A stretch of DNA of 64,000 nucleotides from Hartmannibacter diazotrophicus (GTDB taxonomy: Bacteria > Pseudomonadota > Alphaproteobacteria > Rhizobiales > Pleomorphomonadaceae), in contig NZ_LT960614.1 of the NCBI RefSeq assembly GCF_900231165.1, positions 2,912,550-2,976,549 on the forward strand. Direction: 5' to 3'. Shown piece by piece: positions 58,701 to 64,000 of this stretch. Position 1 is the first letter of the stretch; each line of letters begins with the position of its first letter. The translations under genes and the position numbers were made by a program. The notes below the pieces were generated by a model. The model was not told where the DNA came from. It did not search any database and saw only the letters and a program-made list of their open reading frames with translations.

Positions 58701-61244
58701 GCGGGCATTGCCGCCCTCCTCCACCGACCCGTCGAAGAGCGGCGCGATGCCGATCCGGCCCGACGTCGCCTTCACCGGCAGCGTCGTCTGGCGCTCGACC
58801 GGACGGCCGCTGGTGTCCGTTACCTGCACAGTGATCTGCGCTTCAAGCGGCTTGCTGGTCTGCGCGATATCCGGCGCGGCAAGCATCACGTCCGCCTTGC
58901 CGTCGGCGTCGGTCGCGGTGCTGTCGAGATAGGCCGTCTGCGGCTCGAACGTCTCGTCGGCGAGGCCGAAGACGACACCCGGCAGGCCCGGAACATTCGG
59001 CGCAGCCTTGATCTGGACGGTCCCCTCGACGGTCAGATCGCCCGCCGGTGCGCCATAGAGATAGCGCGCCTCGATGGGCAGCGAGCCGGGATTGTCCCTG
59101 TCGAACGCATCGAAGGGCGGCTTCAGGTCGAAGGTGAGCCGCTCGGGAACGAAATCCTCCACAAGGAAGCTGGTGGAGGCCACCGGATCGCTCTTCGGGT
59201 CGGTATAGGCCGCAACCTGCCAAGTGCCGCGCATGGCATCGTCGGCGACCGCATAAGTGAGGTCATGGCCACCGAGCCCCTTGTCGGCAAGCAGCGATCG
59301 CTGCGCCTCGACCCCGTCCGGCCGCCGGATGACGATGGTCAGCGGCAGATCACCGATGGCCTCGGCGCGGCTGTTGCGGGAAAGCGCCGTCAGGTGAACG
59401 CTTTCGCCGGGACGATAGACGCCGCGCTCCGCCGTCATGAAGACATCGACGGGTCCCGGCGCCGGACGCCCGTCGACGCCGCGGTCGGTCAGATCGAAGG
59501 CCGATTTCTTGAGGTCGAGGAAGGAATAGTCGCCCTCCGCGCCCTGCGCGACCACAAGCGCCGGCGCAAGACCACCGGTGCCGCGCACCAGCCCGGCGTC
59601 GAAGCGGGCATAGCCTTCCGTGCTGGTCGTCACCGTGCCGAGCACATCGTTGTTGACGGCGATCAGGCTGAGCCGCGCGCCCGACACCGGCTTTGCCGTC
59701 GACAGCGAGCGGGCGAAGACGTGCAGCCCGTCGTCGCCGGTCAGCCCCGAGATGCCGATATCCGTGACGATGAACCACTGCGTCGCGTCCGGCTGCCAGT
59801 CGCTCGTCTGGCCCTCGTTGCGGGCGGACAGGACATAGACGCCGGGCTTCAGCGACTTCACCAATTCTCCGACCGGTATCGCCGTCGTCACTTCGCGGTT
59901 GAGGTCGCGCGTCACGTCGACCTTGCCCTGCCAGACGGGCTCGCCGGTCTGGTCGGCGATCTGGTCGATGTCGTATTTGGAAAGCTGGCTGAGGAACTGC
60001 TCGTCGGCGATCGTGCCGGCCAGCGAGCGGTCGCCGATGCGCACGAGACGCGCCTCAATGGTGTCGACGTTGATCGTGACGATCGGCAGCGTCGCCTCGC
60101 CGCCCGCCGGCAGCACATAGGCCTTGCCGAGGAAACGCACCTGCGGGTCGCGGTCACGGACGTAGATGTCGAGGTCGGCGGCCCGCACCAGCGCCTCGCC
60201 GTCCTCGGCCTTGAGGCCCGGCCGCAACGTCACGTGATAGCGCTCGCCATAGCCGACGCCATCGACGCAGATCTGCTTGCCCTGTGCCTCGACCGGGAAC
60301 TGATGGCCGCCGTTGACGGTGACGAAATCGCCGATGTCGCCCTGCTCCGCCGCCAGCGGATCGGAAAGCGCAAGGCAGATACGCGGGCTCGCCGCCTGCG
60401 TCTCGACCGAGTTCTCAACAACGCGGAAGCCGTGCTCGGCAACGAGCCTGTCGAGCCGCTGGGAAAGGTCGGCATTGGCTGCAATCGCCAGACTTGCCCG
60501 CGCCGCCTTGATCGCCGGGCGCCAGAGTTCCCGCTTGGCAAGCGCCGCGGACAGGACATTGAGGCTGTGCGCGGCATCGGCGTCCGAGATCGAGCGCAGA
60601 TAGGCATTGATGGCCGCCGCGGTCGCGTCGCGCTGAAGATTGTTGCGCGTCTGCCAGTCGTTGGATGTCGCGTTCGTCGCCGCCACCGCAAACCCGGCCC
60701 AAAGATCCGACCGCTCGGGTGCGAGACGAAGCGCCATCTTCAGGAGATCGATCGCCTGGAAATTGTTGCCGCGCGAATCCGCGTCCTGAATGCGGTTGAG
60801 AATATCCTCGAAGCTGCCCTCGACGGTCACGCCATCAACGTCGCCGACAAGCCGGCGCGCCTCGTCGACCAGCGAGGAATCGACGTAGGTGAGCTGCGCA
60901 AGCCGCTTCGCCTCAAGATCGGGTCCGGCAATATCGCTGGTGACGATCCGCCCCGCGACGGCACCTTCCGCGCTCTTGAGGTCGCCGAAGGTCGACTTCA
61001 TGAAGCACCAGCGGACCTTGGTGTTGTAGGTGAAGGCCTTGCAACCCGTGTCGCCCACGCAGGCTGCCTCGCAGTCGGAAAGGTCGACCTCCTTCAGCGT
61101 CTTGTAGTCCTGGCCGAAATAGTCCGCGCCTTCCGTCACGATCGCGCGCCGCTCGGCGGCGAGGGCATCGGACGCGATGGAGACACTGGCAGCCAGCCCG
61201 CAACCGAGAAGGAAGACCGCGCCGAAGTTCCGAAGGACAGACAT
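55761..61244 (-). CDS. Bacterial alpha-2-macroglobulin with PAN/Apple domain
   Basis: An 1827-residue periplasmic protein that traps proteases. A signal peptide precedes a Cys-rich PAN/Apple domain (residues ~36-90; Cys58, Cys62, Cys68, Cys80). MG-type beta domains follow (for example RGVYRPGESVHLTALSRNSR). The thioester motif C-A-E-Q is at residues 1378-1381 (YPYGCAEQITSKALP), so it should bond covalently to attackers. The leader could be cleaved after ALA or at a possible lipobox FLLGC, so lipidation is undecided. The ATG at 61244, with GGGAG upstream, fits the signal peptide; the frame extends 29 codons further. It is operonic with pbpC. Confidence 0.93.
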   Translation of the reverse strand: MSVLRNFGAVFLLGCGLAASVSIASDALAAERRAIVTEGADYFGQDYKTLKEVDLSDCEAACVGDTGCKAFTYNTKVRWCFMKSTFGDLKSAEGAVAGRIVTSDIAGPDLEAKRLAQLTYVDSSLVDEARRLVGDVDGVTVEGSFEDILNRIQDADSRGNNFQAIDLLKMALRLAPERSDLWAGFAVAATNATSNDWQTRNNLQRDATAAAINAYLRSISDADAAHSLNVLSAALAKRELWRPAIKAARASLAIAANADLSQRLDRLVAEHGFRVVENSVETQAASPRICLALSDPLAAEQGDIGDFVTVNGGHQFPVEAQGKQICVDGVGYGERYHVTLRPGLKAEDGEALVRAADLDIYVRDRDPQVRFLGKAYVLPAGGEATLPIVTINVDTIEARLVRIGDRSLAGTIADEQFLSQLSKYDIDQIADQTGEPVWQGKVDVTRDLNREVTTAIPVGELVKSLKPGVYVLSARNEGQTSDWQPDATQWFIVTDIGISGLTGDDGLHVFARSLSTAKPVSGARLSLIAVNNDVLGTVTTSTEGYARFDAGLVRGTGGLAPALVVAQGAEGDYSFLDLKKSAFDLTDRGVDGRPAPGPVDVFMTAERGVYRPGESVHLTALSRNSRAEAIGDLPLTIVIRRPDGVEAQRSLLADKGLGGHDLTYAVADDAMRGTWQVAAYTDPKSDPVASTSFLVEDFVPERLTFDLKPPFDAFDRDNPGSLPIEARYLYGAPAGDLTVEGTVQIKAAPNVPGLPGVVFGLADETFEPQTAYLDSTATDADGKADVMLAAPDIAQTSKPLEAQITVQVTDTSGRPVERQTTLPVKATSGRIGIAPLFDGSVEEGGNARFQVLAVNADDRQAEAKGLSWTLEKVDRHFQWYKVDGSWNYEPVELTKRVANGTVDASADSRPTIESAVEWGEYKLTVTDPSGQLLPASTTFDAGWYVEAKAADTPDALKVSLDKEKYKVGETVKARIETRFAGVALVTVIDNRLIAMKTVEVPLEGATVELPVTPDWGPGAYVAATLIRPMDLNARRMPARALGLTYAGVDPEGRKLDVEITTPEKPTPRAPLPVDVKLANLESGTEAYVTIAAVDVGILNLTAFETPAPDSWYFGQRRLGMEIRDLYGQLIDRMIGVKGEVRSGGDGAGLSSFKGTPPTEKLVSFYQGVTKVRDDGTVHVNVDIPDFNGTVRVMVMAWSKAGVGHGEKDVVIRDPVVVNASLPAFMAPGDSSRIALDVTHLDGPAGAMKVAVTSQDGLVSIDQQAGTRSFDLANGGKTQLLMPITARTVGDAAIDVALTTPDGKELVKHLTLGIRANDPPAVHESTFDLVASNGRLTLGADLFNDFVPGSAGATVIVGGPQGIDLPGLVRSLDRYPYGCAEQITSKALPLVYLDDVITAAGLTGETPVRERVNQAIKAVLADQSASGSFGLWGPGSGDMWLDAYVTDFLTRAREKDYDVPAVAFDLAVTNLANQMSYVSDFSDGGEGVAYALYVLARNGRASIGDLRYYAEAKLDNFATPLAKAQIGAALALYGDGPRASAVFRNAVSSLGGSDHGGYRSDYGSMLRDGAAILTLVSETKADALDTGKLARDIVAAESARRYTSTQEKAWMLLAANAMLSGDAKPKLAINGNAYDGVFSRSFSREAVRSQPIEIENRTDRALQAKVSVRGAPVTPEPAGGNGYAISRQYFDLDGYEVDPAAIQLGERLVTVLTVTSTTSEAARLVVDDPLPAGFAIDNPNLLASADLTKIPGLDVETAAARTEFRADRFVAALDRSSSSPTQFKLAYMVRAIAPGAFAHPAALVEDMYRPEKRGWTDTGKVEVIGPLK

Positions 61245-61418
61245 CACCAGTGCTCTCCCTGCAGCGGCTTCGAGGCCGCCTGATTGTTCGGTCGTAGACG
61301 CCGCAACGCGGTCGCCCATCTGTGGCGGCATCGGATTCGACCCATCAAACTTGAGTCAAATCGCTGCAATTTCAGCAGCTTGATTTTGCCATCGGGTCAA
61401 AAAAGGACGCCTGTCAGT

Positions 61419-62429
61419 TTACCCGTCGATGCTCTCGCGCGCCAGTCTGTCAAGTGCCTGATCGAGTGACGCATCGACGACGAGACCTTCGGTCGCGGCA
61501 AGGCGGCGTGCCTCCAGCCGGCGGCTTCCGGGCAGGCGGGCGCCCTCCTCCGCCTCGATGGCGCCGGCAAGCTCGCCCATGCGCTCGATGAAGAAGGGCG
61601 CAAAGCCAGAGGGATCGACGGCGATGATCGCGTGGCCGGCTTCCGGAGGACCGCCCTCGTCGTTGAAATAGCTCGGCTGCTCGGTGGAAAAGCGCGCCGA
61701 AACCAGCGCGGAGGAAAAGACCTCGACCATGAGAGCGAGCGCCGTGCCCTTGGCGTCCCCCATCGGCAGCATGGTTCCGCCGAGCGCGGCCTTGGCGTCG
61801 GTCGTCGGGTTGCCCGCCGCATCGACCGCCCAGCCCTCGGGGATCGGGTCGCCGCGCTGGGCGGCGGCCAACACCTTACCGCGTGCGACCTTGGCAACGG
61901 ACAGATCGACGACGATTGGGGCGCGGTCTGCCGCCGGCGTCGCGAAGGCGATGGGGTTAGTGCCGTATAGCGGCCGCTTGCCGCCCCAGGGCGCGATCGA
62001 GGCCGGCGCGTTGCAGAACATCATGGCGACGAGCCCGGCCTCGGCGAGCTTTTCGACATGCAATCCGATGGCGCCGCAATGCCCGGCCTTGTTGATGCCG
62101 GCCATGGCGATGCCCTGCGCCGGCGCCAGCGTCTTCAATTCGTCGAGCGCGAGATCGACAGCGGGATAGGAAAAGCCGTGCTCGGCGGAGATCGCGACAA
62201 GCCCCGGGGCAGCCTGCTTCATCAGAGGACGGGCATGCCCGTCAATCTTCCGAACGCGCGTCTGGATCGAATAGCTTTCGAGCCGGACCAGCCCGTGCCC
62301 CTTGAGCCCCGAGGCTTCCGCCTCCACCAGCGCCTTTGCGACGCAGTCGGCGATGTCCGGCGCCGTATCGAACCGCTGCAGGGTTTCCGACGCAAACCGG
62401 TGGGCGGCCTCAAGGCTGAGCCGACGCAT
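61419..62429 (-). CDS. Ldh-family (malate/L-lactate/ureidoglycolate-type) NAD(P)-dependent dehydrogenase
   Basis: A 336-residue oxidoreductase of the Ldh_2 family, unrelated to classical MDH. It reduces or oxidises 2-oxo acids or imines with NAD(P). Marks are EASGLKGHGLVRLE near the N-terminus, INKAGHCGAIGLHVEKLAEAGL, YGTNPIAFATPA and VDLSVAKVARGKVL. The true substrate (malate, lactate, ureidoglycolate, dehydroproline analogues) is not decided. AAGGA lies 6 bases before the ATG at 62429. It is 33 bases after recJ, and A2M follows 174 bases later. Confidence 0.88.
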   Translation of the reverse strand: MRRLSLEAAHRFASETLQRFDTAPDIADCVAKALVEAEASGLKGHGLVRLESYSIQTRVRKIDGHARPLMKQAAPGLVAISAEHGFSYPAVDLALDELKTLAPAQGIAMAGINKAGHCGAIGLHVEKLAEAGLVAMMFCNAPASIAPWGGKRPLYGTNPIAFATPAADRAPIVVDLSVAKVARGKVLAAAQRGDPIPEGWAVDAAGNPTTDAKAALGGTMLPMGDAKGTALALMVEVFSSALVSARFSTEQPSYFNDEGGPPEAGHAIIAVDPSGFAPFFIERMGELAGAIEAEEGARLPGSRRLEARRLAATEGLVVDASLDQALDRLARESIDG

Positions 62430-62462
62430 GGGCAATCCTTTTTTCGCAAGTCAGCAAGGAGC

Positions 62463-64000
62463 TTATGCTCTTATCACCTGCGGATCGGCGGCGTCGAGCA
62501 CCCTCAGTTGCGGCTTGGCTTCTCCCTGCCAATGGTCCAGCGTCAACACGCCGGCGACATGCACGGTCCGCCCGCGTGCGCCGAGCAGAAGATCTCCAAG
62601 CGGGCGCCCGCCAGCACGGAAGGCCATGCCCTTGATCCGCGTGCCGTCGGACGATGCAAGCTGCAGGCGTACATGCTGGTTGCCGACCTCTTCGGCGTAG
62701 ACGACCTTGTGCATCGGAAAGGCGAACACCGGCTCCGGCTGACCCGCGCCATAGGGGCCCGCCCGTTCCAGAAGCCCGATGAGATCGGTCGTCGCGCCGG
62801 CTGCCGTCAGGGCGCCGTCGATGCTGAAGTCGGACTCCCCGCTCGCCTCGCGAACGTCGTCGGCGAGCGCCTCGCCGAGATAGGCTTCGAGCCCGGCAAT
62901 GCCGTCCGCGGCCACTGTCAGGCCCGCCGCCATGGCATGGCCGCCGCCCTTGACGATCAGGCCGGCCTCCTTGGCAAGGCGCACGGCCTTGCCAAGATCG
63001 ACGCCCGGAATGGAGCGGCCCGACCCGGTGCCGAAACCGTCGTCGCCAAGCGCGATGGCAAAGGCCGGGCGATTGTGTCGCTCCTTGAGACGCGAGGCGA
63101 TGAGGCCGACGATCCCCGGATGCCAGAGCGGCGACGAGACCACGATGACCGGCGGTTCTCCAACCGCCATCATCGCCGCGACGTCCGCCTCGGCCTGCGC
63201 CAGCATCTCCGCTTCCATGGTCTGGCGCTCGCGGTTGAGCGCGTCAAGTTCCGCCGCGATCCGGGACGATTCCAGCATGTCGTCGCTGGCAAGAAGCCGC
63301 GCACCGAGCGCCGCATCGCCGATCCGACCGCCGGCATTGATGCGCGGGCCGATCATGAAACCGAAATGATAGGCGGTGATCGGCCCATTGAGGCGGACGA
63401 TATCGCAGAGCGCCGCAAGGCCCCGGTTGCCGCGCGTGCGCGCGACTTTCAGACCCTGCGTGACCAGTGCCCGGTTGAGACCGACGAGAGGAACGACGTC
63501 GCAGACCGTCCCGAGCGCGGCAAGATCGAGCAAGGCCATGAGGTCCGGCTGCTGGCGCTGCGGGCTATACCAGCCGCGCCGGCGCAGTTCACGGTTGATG
63601 GCGACGATGCCGAGGAAAGTCACGCCGGCGGCGCAGAGGTAGCCAAGGCCGGAAAGGTCGTCCTGCCGGTTCGGATTGACCAGCGCTTCGGTGAAGGGAA
63701 GCTCCTCGCTGGCCTGATGGTGATCGAAGGCAACCACATCGAGACCGATCCGCTTTGCCGTCTCGAAGGCTTCGAAGCTCTGGGTGCCGCAGTCCACGGT
63801 GATGAGAAGCTCGGCGCCATCGGCCTTGAGCGCCTCGATGGCGCGCGGATTGGGGCCGTAGCCGTCGACGATGCGGTCCGGGATGAAGATGGTCGGATCG
63901 AGCCCCTGCATCCTCAGGAACCGGGCCATCATCGCCGAGGACGTGGCGCCATCGACGTCGTAATCGCCGAAGATCGCGATCCGGCGCCCCGCCTCGATGG
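62463..64000 (-). CDS. recJ: Single-stranded-DNA exonuclease RecJ (5' end outside window)
   Basis: The frame is open through the right edge, so the N-terminus is missing. About 512 residues are present, beginning just before the DHH-family motif I, DYDVDG. Other family marks are VDCGTQ, FDHHQA (the DHH motif), GTVCDVVPL, FMIGPRINAGGRIGD and the DHHA1 motif GGGHAMAAGLTV. A C-terminal OB-type domain follows. RecJ degrades single-stranded DNA 5' to 3' in recombination and mismatch repair. Close spacing suggests that the Ldh-family gene is co-transcribed after it. Confidence 0.94.
   Translation of the reverse strand, partial: IEAGRRIAIFGDYDVDGATSSAMMARFLRMQGLDPTIFIPDRIVDGYGPNPRAIEALKADGAELLITVDCGTQSFEAFETAKRIGLDVVAFDHHQASEELPFTEALVNPNRQDDLSGLGYLCAAGVTFLGIVAINRELRRRGWYSPQRQQPDLMALLDLAALGTVCDVVPLVGLNRALVTQGLKVARTRGNRGLAALCDIVRLNGPITAYHFGFMIGPRINAGGRIGDAALGARLLASDDMLESSRIAAELDALNRERQTMEAEMLAQAEADVAAMMAVGEPPVIVVSSPLWHPGIVGLIASRLKERHNRPAFAIALGDDGFGTGSGRSIPGVDLGKAVRLAKEAGLIVKGGGHAMAAGLTVAADGIAGLEAYLGEALADDVREASGESDFSIDGALTAAGATTDLIGLLERAGPYGAGQPEPVFAFPMHKVVYAEEVGNQHVRLQLASSDGTRIKGMAFRAGGRPLGDLLLGARGRTVHVAGVLTLDHWQGEAKPQLRVLDAADPQVIRA

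Noticed and set aside
57528-61283. 1251-codon plus-strand open frame opposite the alpha-2-macroglobulin gene
   Set aside because: Same artefact: low-complexity translation antisense to a well-supported gene.

Overview
The window reads as chromosomal core sequence from a GC-rich alphaproteobacterium, most likely of the order Hyphomicrobiales (Rhizobiales). The main evidence is gene order. The run rpoZ - rsh - pyrE - DUF2062 - acpS - lepB - rnc - era - recO is typical of that group, as are a single bifunctional RelA/SpoT homologue, an Entner-Doudoroff cluster (zwf, edd), and ThiO as the glycine oxidase for thiamine synthesis. Genus is not claimed. I found no rRNA, tRNA, CRISPR array, insertion sequence or integrase. 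Almost all genes lie on the minus strand.

Layout. 1-1.8 kb: the tail of a GT4 glycosyltransferase and a PLP-dependent threonine/serine dehydratase (plus strand). 1.9-6.7 kb: a CheZ-type phosphatase with an acidic tandem-repeat region, a SulP anion transporter and a FadL-family outer-membrane channel. 7-11.1 kb: thiamine genes, with thiD separate and thiO-thiS-thiG-thiE behind a clear TPP riboswitch; a stand-alone Lrp ligand-binding domain sits between them. 11.2-15.5 kb: an EamA transporter, an orphan molybdopterin-binding hydroxylase subunit, and a GH19-like endolysin with a peptidoglycan-binding domain. 15.6-20.9 kb: edd, zwf and pgi (no pgl). 21-23.5 kb: a GT21 glycolipid glycosyltransferase and a membrane diguanylate cyclase. 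23.6-29.8 kb: a dipeptide ABC importer, dppA-(GNAT)-dppBCDF. 30.2-31.8 kb: a CYTH-CHAD protein. 31.8-39.9 kb: the rpoZ-to-recO housekeeping cluster. 40.6-42.8 kb: a NYN-domain protein, a family-5 uracil-DNA glycosylase, and a small membrane protein behind a probable FNR/FixK box. 42.9-49.5 kb: glycogen genes glgC-glgA-glgX-pgm. 49.7-64 kb: an L,D-transpeptidase, DUF423, a TrmH-type methyltransferase, a cation diffusion facilitator, the pbpC/alpha-2-macroglobulin pair, an Ldh-family dehydrogenase and the C-terminal part of RecJ.

How the genes work together. pgi, zwf and edd feed glucose-6-phosphate into the Entner-Doudoroff route. pgm and the glg genes move the same pool into and out of glycogen. 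The thi genes make the thiazole half of thiamine and couple it to the pyrimidine half. The stringent-response gene rsh sits beside rpoZ, with a strong intrinsic terminator about 20 bases before its start codon. PbpC and alpha-2-macroglobulin form the usual envelope-defence pair.

No stretch looks like a new defence system, biosynthetic cluster or mobile element. The most interesting signals are regulatory or architectural: the 32-residue acidic repeats in the CheZ-like protein, the terminator before rsh, an FNR-type palindrome before the 42.1 kb membrane gene, a 20-bp palindrome before zwf, and several long inverted repeats between genes. Start codons were chosen by Shine-Dalgarno position and family fit; several differ from the longest possible reading frame.
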